Shown: positions 1-9,210, numbered from the stretch's first letter. The stretch: 64,000 nucleotides of DNA from an uncultured Microbulbifer sp. (GCF_913055755.1 NZ_CAJXKH010000001.1:62001-126000); one strand, 5' to 3'. The notes: generated by a model not told the origin, from the letters alone. Numbers and translations are program-made.

Positions 1-2
1 AA

Positions 3-23
3 GTTTCCAACTCCCTTGGAAAC
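3..23. repeat. 8-bp perfect inverted repeat at left edge
   Basis: GTTTCCAA and TTGGAAAC form a perfect 8-bp inverted repeat around a 5-base spacer, just ahead of a plus-strand terminator. It may be part of the 3' region of a gene lying outside the window. No function can be assigned. Confidence 0.4.
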
Positions 24-32
24 CCATCCTTT

Positions 33-63
33 GGCCCGCGGCACATCACCGCGGGCCTTTTTT
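33..63 (+). terminator. Rho-independent terminator of an upstream plus-strand gene
   Basis: GGCCCGCGG pairs perfectly with CCGCGGGCC across a 7-base loop and is followed by six T residues. The gene it terminates lies left of the window. Confidence 0.85.
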
Positions 64-82
64 GTATATAAAGCACATACAC

Positions 83-105
83 AAAAAAGCCGGGCAGTGC
101 CCGGC
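83..105 (-). terminator. Rho-independent terminator after kduD
   Basis: On the minus strand GCCGGGC-A-C-T-GCCCGGC (plus-strand 89-105) is followed by a run of T (plus-strand A 83-88). It lies about 35 bases after the kduD stop and so ends the kduI-kduD transcript. Confidence 0.85.
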
Positions 106-140
106 AATATGAAAATCAATACAAGGGAAATAACTGTGGA

Positions 141-932
141 TTATTCGTTGGACGGCTTGCCAATAGTCGCGAGGATACCGCCGTCCACGTAAACGATCTG
201 GCCATTGACGAAGTTACTCGCCTCACTGGAGAGGAATACCGCAGCGCCCTGCAGATCTTCCGGATTGCCCCAGCGTCCGGCCGGGGTACGGCCGATAATA
301 AAATCGTTGAACGGGTGACCGTCGACGCGAATCGGCGCGGTCTGGCTGGTAGCGAAATAGCCCGGCCCGATACCGTTCACCTGAATATTGTGGCGCGCCC
401 ACTCGGTGGCCATATTGCGGGTCAGCATTTTCAGGCCACCCTTCGCCGCCGCGTAGGCTGATACGGAATCCCGGCCCAGTTCGCTCATCATGGAACAGAT
501 ATTGATGATCTTGCCGGCACCGCGCTCGATCATGCGCCTTACCACCGGACGGGTCATCACCATCACTCCGGTGAGATTGGTGTCCAGCACCTTGTTCCAC
601 TCGGACAGCTCCATCTCCAGCAGCGGCACGCGGCGGATAATACCGGCATTGTTCACCAGCACATCGATCGGCCCCTGTTCCTGCTCGATCAGGCCAACCA
701 TATCGTTCACTACCGGCTCTTCGGTGACGTTGAACAGGTAACCGTGGGCGTCGTAGCCTTTTTCCCGCAGCGCCGCCACGGCGCCGTCCAGCTTTTCCTG
801 GGAAGAATGACCGGTGATTACCAGCTTCGCCCCGGCATTGCCCAGACCTTCCGCCATTGCCATACCGAGGCCGTGGGTGGCACCGGTTACCAGGGCAAGC
901 TTTCCGGTCAGGTCAAAGAGTGATGTAGACAT
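141..932 (-). CDS. kduD: 2-dehydro-3-deoxy-D-gluconate 5-dehydrogenase KduD
   Basis: Cytoplasmic short-chain dehydrogenase of pectin breakdown. It reduces 2,5-diketo-3-deoxygluconate, the product of KduI, to 2-keto-3-deoxygluconate (KDG). The 263-residue protein has the Rossmann motif TGATHGLG (16-23), NNAG (94-97) and the catalytic Ser147, Tyr160 and Lys164 (SAYAAAK). Length is close to the 253-residue E. coli enzyme. It follows kduI by 21 bases on the same strand, so the two are surely co-transcribed, and a terminator follows. Many SDRs look alike; the pairing with kduI is what fixes the substrate. Confidence 0.93.
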   Translation of the reverse strand: MSTSLFDLTGKLALVTGATHGLGMAMAEGLGNAGAKLVITGHSSQEKLDGAVAALREKGYDAHGYLFNVTEEPVVNDMVGLIEQEQGPIDVLVNNAGIIRRVPLLEMELSEWNKVLDTNLTGVMVMTRPVVRRMIERGAGKIINICSMMSELGRDSVSAYAAAKGGLKMLTRNMATEWARHNIQVNGIGPGYFATSQTAPIRVDGHPFNDFIIGRTPAGRWGNPEDLQGAAVFLSSEASNFVNGQIVYVDGGILATIGKPSNE

Positions 933-953
933 AGGTACTCCAGAAATTATTGA

Positions 954-1796
954 TCAGCGCAGCTCGGTGGGTTGCACCTTATCCATATCGTCGTAGTCGT
1001 GGTTCTCGCCAGCCATACCCCAAATAAAGGTGTAATTGCTGGTACCCACGCCGGAGTGCAGCGACCAGGTCGGGGAGATTACCGCCTGCTCGTTGTGCAT
1101 CCAGATAGTCCGCGTCTGCTGGGGCGGGCCCATAAAGTGACAAACTGCCTGCTCTTCCGGCAGATTGAAATACATATACACTTCCATGCGGCGACTGTGG
1201 GTATGGCACGGCATGGTGTTCCAGCAGCTGCCCGGGGCCAGTTCGGTCATACCCATCTGCAGCTGGCAGGTTTGCAGCACATCCTTCACCAGCAGCTTGC
1301 GCAGGGTACGCTTGTTACAGGTCTCGCTGGCACCCAGCTCGATCACCTGCGCATCCCCCTGACCTACTTTTTTGGTCGGGAACTCGCGGTGGGCCGGGGT
1401 GGAGAGAATGTAGAACTTTGCCGGCGATGCCTTCACGTTGCTGGAAAATTTCACTACCTCGGAACCGCGGCTCACATACAGCGATTCCTTGGTGCCGATC
1501 TCGTATACCGTGCCGTCAACCTCGACACAGCCTGCGCCACCGATATTGATAATGCCCAGCTCGCGGCGCTCCAGGAAATAATCGGACTTGAGCGCGTCCA
1601 CGGTTTCCAGTTTCACTTCTGCATCCACCGGCATCACCCCGCCGACAATCATGCGATCCACGTGGGTGTAGGTCAGGTTCACGGTATCCGCGGTGAACAG
1701 AGTCGGCACCAGAAACTCGTCCCGCAGGCGCTCGGTATCGTAATTCACATAGTCAGCCGGGTGGCTGGCGAAACGTTCTTCAAAAACAGTGGTCAT
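954..1796 (-). CDS. kduI: 5-dehydro-4-deoxy-D-glucuronate isomerase KduI
   Basis: Cupin-fold isomerase converting 5-keto-4-deoxyuronate (from unsaturated galacturonate released by uronyl hydrolases) to 2,5-diketo-3-deoxygluconate. The 280-residue length matches the family (278 in E. coli). The metal site is visible: His198 and His200 (CHTH), Glu205 and His247 (SLHSG), equivalent to the known Zn ligands. It is upstream of kduD and downstream of the GH105 fusion, so enzyme order follows the pathway. A large palindromic element lies in the 213-base gap between it and the GH105 gene, which may affect transcription between them. Confidence 0.95.
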   Translation of the reverse strand: MTTVFEERFASHPADYVNYDTERLRDEFLVPTLFTADTVNLTYTHVDRMIVGGVMPVDAEVKLETVDALKSDYFLERRELGIINIGGAGCVEVDGTVYEIGTKESLYVSRGSEVVKFSSNVKASPAKFYILSTPAHREFPTKKVGQGDAQVIELGASETCNKRTLRKLLVKDVLQTCQLQMGMTELAPGSCWNTMPCHTHSRRMEVYMYFNLPEEQAVCHFMGPPQQTRTIWMHNEQAVISPTWSLHSGVGTSNYTFIWGMAGENHDYDDMDKVQPTELR

Positions 1797-1862
1797 TTTC
1801 TTCCCCAGTTGTACATCAAGATTCCCGATAACCTCTGAGCTTGGCGGCTAAGGTTCTGATGA

Positions 1863-1954
1863 CCGGGCCCCTTTTGCGAGACTATCGAAAAGAGGGACCT
1901 TTTCGACAAGCCCCCAGGGATGGGTTTAGGGCGTGTCTCGCAAAAGGGGCCCGG
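1863..1954 (+). repeat. Structured palindromic intergenic element, copy 1
   Basis: Outer arms 1863-1881 and 1936-1954 are a perfect 19-bp inverted repeat (GGGCCCCTTTTGCGAGA side). Inside is a hairpin TCGAAAAG (1885-1892) / CTTTTCGA (1899-1906) with a 6-base loop AGGGAC. An unpaired segment follows, 1907-1935, carrying CCCCCAGGGATGGGTTTA. The same layout recurs at 23765-23876 and, in reverse, at 46177-46280. It sits 55 bases past the stop of the DUF4861-GH105 gene and before kduI. Role unknown; it could also act as a terminator or RNA stabiliser. Confidence 0.85.
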
Positions 1955-2009
1955 CCAGCAGAACCGCCACGGTGCAATTCAATAGCACCGGGAATCGTCT
2001 GGTAAATAT

Positions 2010-4526
2010 TTAGGATTCGGCTTTCAGCAGCTTGTACATCTCAACGCCGGAGGTAATGAACGGCGCGGTGCCTTTGGGGTCGTCGTCGTAAATCGGCTCG
2101 CTCATGTAGTACTCGTAGCTGCCGTCGCGACCGTATCCCAGGCCGGCCACCTGACACATATCGGTGATGCTGATGGTGCCGTCGGCGTGCACCTGCACGA
2201 ACTCATCCAGCAGCCCCTGATAAGCCTTCTTCGCGGTATCCAGGTACTCGTCCTTCGGCAGGTAACCCTGGTTCAGCGCCTTGGCAAAGAAATAGGTAAA
2301 CATAGTGCTGGCCGTGGACTCGCGGTAATTAGCGCGCTTACCGGGCTTATCGATAATCTGCCACCAGGTACCGGTTTCCGGATCCTGGTATTTTTCGATG
2401 ACCGGCGCAATTTCCGCAATCATATCCAGCAGGTACTGGCGGTCCTCAGCGTTTTCCTGCGGAATGAAATCCAGTACATCCACCAGCGCCATCGCCAGCC
2501 AGCCCATGCCGCGGGCCCAGTGGTAACCGGAAAGACCGGTTTCCTTGTCCGCCCATACCTGCTCGCGCTTTTCATCCCAGGCGTGATAGAACAGGCCGGT
2601 TTCGGGATCCTTCAGGATCTCGTTGACTACCTTGAATTCCGCCAGCACCTCGTCGACATTCGGTTCTTCCTGCATCAGGGTTTCATAGTGTGCGAGGAAC
2701 GGAATCCCCATGTACACGCCATCCAGCCACACCTGGTAGGGGTAGCGTTTCTTGTGCCAGAAGGCACCTTTGGAAGTACGCGGGTGGTGTTCCAGCTGCT
2801 CGAACAGGGTATCCACGGCCTTCTTGTAGCTGGGATCCTGGTTGCGCTCGTACATGCGCAGCAGCATGGTGCCGGCGCGCACACTGTCGATGTTGTACTT
2901 GTCCTGTACGTAACCGTTGATGCTGCCATCTTCGTTGACGAAGGAACCCATCACGGTCTGCACCGCATCTGCGTAACGCGCTTCCGGCGCAACCTGGTTC
3001 AGCTCGTCGTAGGCCTGCAGCACCATGCCAGTGGTGTATTCAAAGTAAGACGGGCGCTTGCGGATATGATCGTAACCACCGAAGCGATAATCCAGGGTTT
3101 TGCGCTCCAGCTCGGAATCCGCCAGCCGCTTGCTCCACTCCAGGGCAACGCCCGCGGTCAGTGGCTGCTCGGTTTCCGCCTCGCTCGCGGCAGTCGTCAG
3201 TCGCTGGCGCAGGGGCATGGTCAGCTTTTCCGCTTCCTGCTTCAGGTAAGCTTCAAACTCGGCCTTGTTGGTAATCGGGCCGTGCTCGCTCGCCACCTCT
3301 TTTTCCCAGGCGGCGAGGAAATAGTATTGGATTTCCTTGCCTGCCGGCTTGAGGATAGCCACCTGGTTGTGCTCGTCGGTGGTCACCTCGTCGATCACCT
3401 TGCGCTTGGCCAGTACCGCCATACCCAGGTTGCTGCCGTCGAGGCTCTGGGGGCCATAGGTGCCGAGATAGGTATAGGCGTGACCGGTGATATCCATGTC
3501 GCCGACAATCAGTTCGGTGCCGGGATGATTGACGATACCCGCCACCATGTTATCCAGCTCATCGCTGGTTTTTGCATTGACCTCTACCAGGCGGCTGCCT
3601 GCGTGCATGGACAGCACCGCGCTGAGATCGGTCTGCACACCTTCAACCGGCTTCCAGCCCTGGTAGTTGATCTTGAACGCGGAATACAGGCTGCCGTTCT
3701 CGGCAATCTCCGCTCGCCAGTCCTGCACGTCGCTCACGCGAATGACTTTTTCGCCGTCCCAGTAGCCGTAACCACCGACACCCACGGCACTGCCGACCTT
3801 GAGGATATCCATACCCCAGTCTGAGGGTTCGTGATAGGAATCAAAGCCGTCCTGGCCCACGCCCTGCAGTACCGGTGCCTGGGTCTGCTTGCCGAAAATA
3901 TCGAAGCCATTGCGCCAGTCGAGGTACACCCGGTAGCCCACCAGGTCGGACTCGATACCCGGGCCCTCGTAGCGGATATACCAGGAGTGATCGGTGTGCT
4001 CTTTTGGCACATCCAGCGCGCTCACGTTCTGGAAACTGCCACCCAGGTACTCGCGCTCTTTCCACTCACCACCCACCTTGTGGGAGATTTCCGCCTGGGT
4101 CAGCTTGGGGCCTTCGTGCGCCGCGTCCGCTTCGGCGATACGCAGCTTGATTGTTTCATCGACGGCAACATCCACGGTAAACAGGATCCCGTCCTTGTTG
4201 CCATCCGCATCTTTGTCGATGGCCTGTACCGGAATCTGTTCCGCCTGGTTCCACACCGCAAGCGGCGATGCGAATCCCTGTTTCAGTCCGAGTTCGTAGT
4301 AGCTGAGATATACCGCTTCATCCAGGCGCGGGAAATCAGAGGGGTTGGAAAGCTCCAGAGTGGCAACAGCGCTCGGCTTTTCTGCCTGGGCGGCGGGTGC
4401 TGCGGTTTCCGCCGGGGTCTCTACGGCTTTTTCACCGCAGGCGGTCAGGGTTGCCGCGGTCAGCGCAAAGGCGAGTGCACTCAGGCTCTGATTGCGAATG
4501 GACTTGTCAAACAGTTTCACAGACAT
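2010..4526 (-). CDS. Lipoprotein fusing DUF4861 to GH105 unsaturated uronyl hydrolase
   Basis: An 838-residue envelope protein. The N-terminus is a lipoprotein signal ending ATLTAC. Residues about 60-450 match the DUF4861 style (for example YRVYLDWRNGFDIFGK), a family usually found in pectin loci. Residues about 480-835 are a GH105 (YteR/RhiN-like) hydrolase domain with the VWLDGVYMG motif, whose Asp602 is the expected catalytic acid. It should remove the unsaturated uronic acid from pectin or rhamnogalacturonan fragments and feed KduI. The longest frame begins with TTG at 4580. ATG 4526 directly abuts GGAG, and a GTG at 4520 has better spacing and is an alternative. The gene follows the TonB receptor after a terminator-like structure. 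Confidence 0.88.
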   Translation of the reverse strand: MSVKLFDKSIRNQSLSALAFALTAATLTACGEKAVETPAETAAPAAQAEKPSAVATLELSNPSDFPRLDEAVYLSYYELGLKQGFASPLAVWNQAEQIPVQAIDKDADGNKDGILFTVDVAVDETIKLRIAEADAAHEGPKLTQAEISHKVGGEWKEREYLGGSFQNVSALDVPKEHTDHSWYIRYEGPGIESDLVGYRVYLDWRNGFDIFGKQTQAPVLQGVGQDGFDSYHEPSDWGMDILKVGSAVGVGGYGYWDGEKVIRVSDVQDWRAEIAENGSLYSAFKINYQGWKPVEGVQTDLSAVLSMHAGSRLVEVNAKTSDELDNMVAGIVNHPGTELIVGDMDITGHAYTYLGTYGPQSLDGSNLGMAVLAKRKVIDEVTTDEHNQVAILKPAGKEIQYYFLAAWEKEVASEHGPITNKAEFEAYLKQEAEKLTMPLRQRLTTAASEAETEQPLTAGVALEWSKRLADSELERKTLDYRFGGYDHIRKRPSYFEYTTGMVLQAYDELNQVAPEARYADAVQTVMGSFVNEDGSINGYVQDKYNIDSVRAGTMLLRMYERNQDPSYKKAVDTLFEQLEHHPRTSKGAFWHKKRYPYQVWLDGVYMGIPFLAHYETLMQEEPNVDEVLAEFKVVNEILKDPETGLFYHAWDEKREQVWADKETGLSGYHWARGMGWLAMALVDVLDFIPQENAEDRQYLLDMIAEIAPVIEKYQDPETGTWWQIIDKPGKRANYRESTASTMFTYFFAKALNQGYLPKDEYLDTAKKAYQGLLDEFVQVHADGTISITDMCQVAGLGYGRDGSYEYYMSEPIYDDDPKGTAPFITSGVEMYKLLKAES

Positions 4527-4584
4527 CTCCACGAATCCGGTTATTGTTTTGTGTTCATCGGCCCAAATTACCGGGGCCAAATTG

Positions 4585-4654
4585 AAAAAACGGCCGGGTG
4601 CGAATTCGAATCCTTACGCCGGTGTTTCCACCGGCAGATCCCTGCACCCGGCCG
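4585..4654 (-). terminator. Terminator-like nested hairpin between TonB receptor and DUF4861-GH105 gene
   Basis: CGGCCGGGTGC (4591-4601) pairs perfectly with GCACCCGGCCG (4644-4654). The enclosed region contains a second hairpin, GCCGGTG/CACCGGC (4618-4624 / 4629-4635). On the minus strand the outer stem runs straight into TTTTTT. It would end or attenuate transcription leaving the TonB receptor gene, giving less transcript for the downstream lipoprotein. Confidence 0.7.
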
Positions 4655-4684
4655 CTACTTTCAGCTCTTAATCATCCTGTGAGA

Positions 4685-7420
4685 TTAGAACTTGTACTGC
4701 GCACCTACAAAGTACTGAGAACCAGTGCTGATCTCGTTGATCATACGCTTGGCATTCCCGTCCATGTACTCGAACACCGGCTCGTCGGTGAGGTTGATCG
4801 CCTCAAAGTTAACCTTGAGGTTGTCGTTCACGCGGTAGCTGGCAGAGAAATCCAGGAAGCTGGTCGCGTCTACGTAGCGACGTTTTTCCTCGTCGGTCTC
4901 TTGCGGGCGGGTGGAGTACTCGCCGCGGTTCGCCATGGAAATACGCGCGGAGAACACGTCGTTTTCCCAGTACAGGGTCAGGTTGGAAGAGTCGTCGGAC
5001 TGGCCGCTCAGGGGACCTTTGAACTCATCCGGCTCTCCGGCTTTATAAGTTACTTCGGAGTTCACCTTGGTCAGGTTGGCAAGGATACCGAAGTTGCGTA
5101 CCCAGTCCGGTCCCGGCAGGAAGGTCAGCGGCTGCTGGTATTGCAGTTCCCAACCATCCAGCTCACCGCCTTCCTTACCATTTACAGTGCGCTTCACTTC
5201 GAAGTCCGCGTTGTACAGGTCGTCGTACTGCGCGCCCAGCAGGCTGTCCGGCAGGCCGGTCTCAGCCCAGGACATCACGTCGGTCTGGCCGATCGGCAGG
5301 GACTCGATGTCCTTCTGGAAGTAAGCCACAGATACAACGGCGCTTTCAGCGAAGTACCATTCAGCACCCAGGTCGTAGGCTTTCGCGCGGAACGGCTCGA
5401 TGAACGGGTTGCCGTAGCTTACGGTCGGGTCGCCAAAGATGCCTACGCTGCCGCCCGGGTTCAGTGTACCCAGGTTCGGGCGGGACATTACTTCAGCGGC
5501 GGCACCGCGCACGATGAAGTCTTCGGTCAGCTCGTAAGCCACATTCAAGGACGGCAGGGTATCGCGGTAGTCGTTTTCAACGGTGACTTCCACGGTACCG
5601 TTCTGCAGACCGGTAGAGGTCAGCTCGGTCTCGACTGAGCGTACACCGACGTTACCACGCAGGCGGCGGCTGAAGAGTTCGGTATCAAAGTCTACCTGTG
5701 CGTATACACCCAGGCTTTCCTCTTCCACCTCGCGAGTATCGCCAGCGCGTACTGCGTGCGGCCAGCAGCCACTTGCCAGCGCTGCATCGACCAGGGCGAG
5801 GTCACCCTTGAAGTAAGGCAGGCCGGTAGGAGAGTCGACTGAACCCATGTCGCTGGTGATGGTGGAGCCGATACCACAGGCTTCGCCATCTTCAACCCCG
5901 TCACGTCCGTCGGCACCGGACAGGGAAGTATCCGCCCGCAGGCCGGCAATTTCATAGCCGTAGGATTTCTGGGTAACACCACCGCGCAGGGTCAGGGCAT
6001 CGTTCAGCGCGTAGTCCAGGTCCAGGCGGAAAGTAGAGGTGGAAGACTCGGCGTCGAACAGGCGATCGCGAATCTCTGACAGCTCCCAGTTGGCCGGGTT
6101 GGTCACGTCGAACCCGAACATGATTTCCGGGGAAGTCATGTTGCTGTAATCGTAGGTTACGGTGTCGTTGGACTCGGCGTAATCGATCATGCGACGGGGA
6201 TCGGTTTCGCTGAAGTGCTCCAGCACCAGGGTGCTTTCGCGGTTATCCAGCTGGGAATTTGATCCACCGGCGAGGATTTCCATATGGAAGTCTTCGCTGA
6301 AGTCGTGCTCCAGAGACAGGGAGTACTGGGCAAATTCAGAGCCCCAGTCCGCGAGGAAGTTTTCTGCGCGGGTGTCCACACCGTCCATAGTGGCGGAGAT
6401 CAGGTTGTTGTTGCCGTCGATGGTGTAGGCGGCCACGTCGGTCTGCGCGTTGCCGGTATCACCGGTACGGGCCAGGGAAATCGGGTTGATGTTCGGCTCG
6501 GTACGCTGGGAATCCATGTTGGAGTACAGGCCGTCGAAGCTCAACAGGGTGGAGTCCGCGATCTGCCACTGCAGGGAAGAAGTAACCCCCAGGCGATCCT
6601 GAGTGTAGTTACGGTTCATGTACCGGGGGATACGCGGGTGCCAGGCACTCTTGACCCGGTCGAATTCGGCTTCGCTGTCACACGCGGTACAGCTGGCGAA
6701 GTTGTCGTCTTCCCAGCGGCCGGTGTCCGCACCGTAACCGTAGACATTGCGCTCGGACACTGCGACCGAGAACAGCGCACCCAGGGTCTGGTCTTCGTTG
6801 GTCATGCTGACCAGAGCAGAGGTGCGCGGGGTAAATTCTTCACTGCCGTCGTTGTAGCTGCCCTGAACATTGGCAACCACGGTAAGCGGGTCGTAATCGA
6901 ACGGACGCGCGGTACGCAGCGCTACGGTCGCGCCCAGGGAGCCCTCTTCCAGCTCTGCGGAAGTGGTCTTGTACACATCCAGGCGATTGAACAGCTCGGA
7001 GGCAAATACGTTGAAGTCAAAACCGCGGCTGGTCTGTACGCCGCCGGAACCGGCAGCCAGAGACTGGGCCTGCATGCCGTTGATCTGCACCCGGGTAAAG
7101 GTGGAGTTCAGACCACGCACGGTGATACCGCGGCCCTGACCGCCGTCACGGTCAATGGCCACACCGGGAATGCGCTGCAGGGATTCTGCGAGGTTCTGAT
7201 CGGGGAAATCCGCGATATCTTCCGCCAGGATGGAGTCAACCATTCCTGAGGAGTCGCGCTTGGTATCCAGTGCTTTGGCAAGGCTGCCCGCATAACTGGC
7301 GGTTACGGTGATCTCTTCCAAAGAGGCATCGCCGTTGGTGGAATTGCTCTCTTGCGCCATGGCCGGCACCGCTATCATGGCCATTGCAAGAGTGAGGGGC
7401 TTCAGCTCGAAGGTCTTCAT
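4685..7420 (-). CDS. TonB-dependent outer-membrane receptor of the pectin locus
   Basis: A 911-residue outer-membrane receptor, likely importing pectin or rhamnogalacturonan oligosaccharides using TonB energy. It has a signal peptide (LAMAMIAVPAMAQ), a TonB-box-like stretch EEITVTASY, a plug domain (DFPDQNLAESLQRIPGV, then GQGRGITVRGL and INGMQAQ) and a long beta-barrel ending in an aromatic residue (VGAQYKF), as outer-membrane barrels do. This plug style is that of the carbohydrate-type receptors of Xanthomonas and Caulobacter. ATG 7420 is chosen because GGAG is 9 bases upstream; ATG 7429 is adjacent to that GGAG. Three candidate regulator sites lie upstream at 7450-7519. Confidence 0.9.
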   Translation of the reverse strand: MKTFELKPLTLAMAMIAVPAMAQESNSTNGDASLEEITVTASYAGSLAKALDTKRDSSGMVDSILAEDIADFPDQNLAESLQRIPGVAIDRDGGQGRGITVRGLNSTFTRVQINGMQAQSLAAGSGGVQTSRGFDFNVFASELFNRLDVYKTTSAELEEGSLGATVALRTARPFDYDPLTVVANVQGSYNDGSEEFTPRTSALVSMTNEDQTLGALFSVAVSERNVYGYGADTGRWEDDNFASCTACDSEAEFDRVKSAWHPRIPRYMNRNYTQDRLGVTSSLQWQIADSTLLSFDGLYSNMDSQRTEPNINPISLARTGDTGNAQTDVAAYTIDGNNNLISATMDGVDTRAENFLADWGSEFAQYSLSLEHDFSEDFHMEILAGGSNSQLDNRESTLVLEHFSETDPRRMIDYAESNDTVTYDYSNMTSPEIMFGFDVTNPANWELSEIRDRLFDAESSTSTFRLDLDYALNDALTLRGGVTQKSYGYEIAGLRADTSLSGADGRDGVEDGEACGIGSTITSDMGSVDSPTGLPYFKGDLALVDAALASGCWPHAVRAGDTREVEEESLGVYAQVDFDTELFSRRLRGNVGVRSVETELTSTGLQNGTVEVTVENDYRDTLPSLNVAYELTEDFIVRGAAAEVMSRPNLGTLNPGGSVGIFGDPTVSYGNPFIEPFRAKAYDLGAEWYFAESAVVSVAYFQKDIESLPIGQTDVMSWAETGLPDSLLGAQYDDLYNADFEVKRTVNGKEGGELDGWELQYQQPLTFLPGPDWVRNFGILANLTKVNSEVTYKAGEPDEFKGPLSGQSDDSSNLTLYWENDVFSARISMANRGEYSTRPQETDEEKRRYVDATSFLDFSASYRVNDNLKVNFEAINLTDEPVFEYMDGNAKRMINEISTGSQYFVGAQYKF

Positions 7421-7449
7421 GACTCTCATCTCCGCTTATCGTCGTTATT

Positions 7450-7519
7450 TTGGTAAAACCTGTTTTTGGTAATACCGCTTATTATTGATGCAAACCGATA
7501 TTCGCACACGGATTACCAA
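7450..7519. promoter_or_regulatory. Cluster of three candidate GntR operators upstream of the TonB receptor
   Basis: TTGGTAAAACC (7450-7460), TTGGTAATACC (7466-7476) and the reverse copy GGATTACCAA (7510-7519) share the half-palindrome TTGGTAA. Similar sequences occur before the GH28 gene and in the gntR-uxaA gap. FadR-subfamily regulators typically bind TNGTNNNACNA-type sites, so these are likely operators of the regulator at 9391-10128. That is an inference from position and repetition. Confidence 0.6.
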
Positions 7520-7645
7520 CTGGCAACTTTTGGCTGACCAATCCAAGGGCTTATTTGCGATTATTTCGCCTCATCGGATGATTTTTGCGCCATTTTAGCG
7601 ATGGCAGCGGTGATTGCCACCGCTATCACCGCTTCCACCCTTCAG

Positions 7646-9112
7646 CTAGACCGATTTAACCTGATCCGGCTGGAAAGCCTCCCCGTTGATTTGAACATCG
7701 TCAACGGTCAGACCAGTCACCTCTTCGATGACACCCAGGGAGCCAGCCCGCTGGATACGGCTGTTGGAGATCTGCAGCCCGCGGATGGGCGCACGGGCGA
7801 AACCGCGGATATGGAAGGCGCGCTCGGCCTCCTCACAGACCAGATTCTCCACCTGAATGTTGTAAACATCCGGGTCGAAATCTCCCTTGTCCCCTTCCTC
7901 GTAATAGAAGTTGATCACAATGACGTCCTTCACCTGGCCAATAGTCAGGTTGCGCACGTAGATATCGTGAATCTCGCCGCCACGCATGGCATTGGTCTTG
8001 ATACGCAGGCCGCGATCCAGGTTCGGACTGCTCATGACACAGTCTTCCAGGAAGACGTTGCGCACACCGCCGGAAATCTCACTGCCCAGCACCAGGCCGC
8101 CGTGACCGTCGCGCATCTGGCAGTTGCGCACCACCACGTTTTCCGTGGGCACATTCACCCGGCGGCCGTCTGCGTTGCGACCGGACTTGATCGCGATACA
8201 GTCATCGCCGTTATCGAACAGACAACCATCGATCAGCACATTGCGGCAGGACTCGGGGTCGCAACCGTCGGAATTGGGCCCGTGGCTTCTGGTGGTCACA
8301 CCGCGCACGGTAACGCTTTCGCACAGCACCGGGTGAATCACCCAGAACGGAGAGTTTTCCAGCGTAACCCCTTCGATGAGAACATTGTTGCACTCGTAGA
8401 ACTGCACCAGCGGCGGGCGTAGGAAAGCACCTTCGGCGTATTCCCGCTCTGCAACCGGCACCCCGTTCTCCGCATCCACCATCAGCGCGTCGCGCGCGGG
8501 GTGCTGGGTATCACCTTCATTGGAGCTGTTTTCACACTTGCCGTTCTTGCCTTTCCAGGGCCACCAGGTGTCGCAATCCGCGCCACCATCGATCAGCCCC
8601 TTACCGGTCAGGGCGATGTTTTCGCACTTATGGGCATAGATCAGCGGCGAGTAGCCCATCAGCTCCAGACCCTCCCAGCGGGTTTTTACCGCTGGCAGAT
8701 AGCGTTCGGGCTCGGGAATGAAGTGGATCTCGGCACCTTCCTGCAGATGCAGCTCGGTATTGGAGACCAGGTGAATGGGGCCGGTACGGTAGTTGCCCGC
8801 CGGCACCACAATGCGCCCACCGCCGGCCTGGCGGCTGGCGTCCACTGCCGCGGCAAACGCCGCGCTGGCATCTTCACCCTCACCACGGGCACCGAATTCC
8901 CGGAGATCGAAATCCCGCGCCGGAATTGCCGGCAGCTTGATATCTGACAGGATCTTCGGCACCGCACTCCAGGGCCCGGTGTACTGGGCGCGGGGCGGGC
9001 GGCTCATCGCTACAGCCTGGGGGATAAAAGACGGAATGGCGGGTACCAGCGCAGGAACTACGGCGGCAGCCATCAGGGATCGCAGAAAAACTCGCCGGTT
9101 CAGTCCGGTCAT
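7646..9112 (-). CDS. GH28 polygalacturonase-type glycoside hydrolase, Tat-exported
   Basis: A 488-residue secreted enzyme expected to hydrolyse galacturonan or rhamnogalacturonan. The N-terminus has a twin-arginine signal (NRRVFLRSL, then a hydrophobic stretch ending AVA), so it is exported folded. The right-handed beta-helix carries the GH28 signature residues: Asn280-Ser-Asp282, Asp303-Asp304 (GDDCIAIKSG), His337 (GHGGLVLGS) and Arg370-Ile-Lys372. The longest frame is 31 codons longer; ATG 9112 is chosen for the Tat motif and the GGGAGG six bases upstream. It may act on the chain exterior (exo) or interior (endo); sequence alone does not decide. A candidate operator lies upstream at 9201. 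Confidence 0.92.
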   Translation of the reverse strand: MTGLNRRVFLRSLMAAAVVPALVPAIPSFIPQAVAMSRPPRAQYTGPWSAVPKILSDIKLPAIPARDFDLREFGARGEGEDASAAFAAAVDASRQAGGGRIVVPAGNYRTGPIHLVSNTELHLQEGAEIHFIPEPERYLPAVKTRWEGLELMGYSPLIYAHKCENIALTGKGLIDGGADCDTWWPWKGKNGKCENSSNEGDTQHPARDALMVDAENGVPVAEREYAEGAFLRPPLVQFYECNNVLIEGVTLENSPFWVIHPVLCESVTVRGVTTRSHGPNSDGCDPESCRNVLIDGCLFDNGDDCIAIKSGRNADGRRVNVPTENVVVRNCQMRDGHGGLVLGSEISGGVRNVFLEDCVMSSPNLDRGLRIKTNAMRGGEIHDIYVRNLTIGQVKDVIVINFYYEEGDKGDFDPDVYNIQVENLVCEEAERAFHIRGFARAPIRGLQISNSRIQRAGSLGVIEEVTGLTVDDVQINGEAFQPDQVKSV

Positions 9113-9136
9113 AATTGCCTCCCGGGGCTTATTGTT

Positions 9137-9210
9137 TTGGTGGTATTCCGGCGCTGCCAGTCTAATCTGGCAAGACCAGAACGGAGGTTTCGGCAATACT
9201 GTCATACCAA
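9137..9210. promoter_or_regulatory. Candidate GntR operators upstream of the GH28 gene
   Basis: GTCATACCAA (9201-9210) is a reverse copy of the TTGGTANNAC half-site. A weaker copy, TTGGTGGTATTCC, lies at 9137-9149. The remainder of the 278-base gap to the regulator gene shows nothing else recognisable apart from the terminator at its far end. Confidence 0.5.

Noticed and set aside
2187-3824. 545-residue open frame on the plus strand
   Set aside because: Antisense to the DUF4861-GH105 gene, which has clear domains and a signal peptide.
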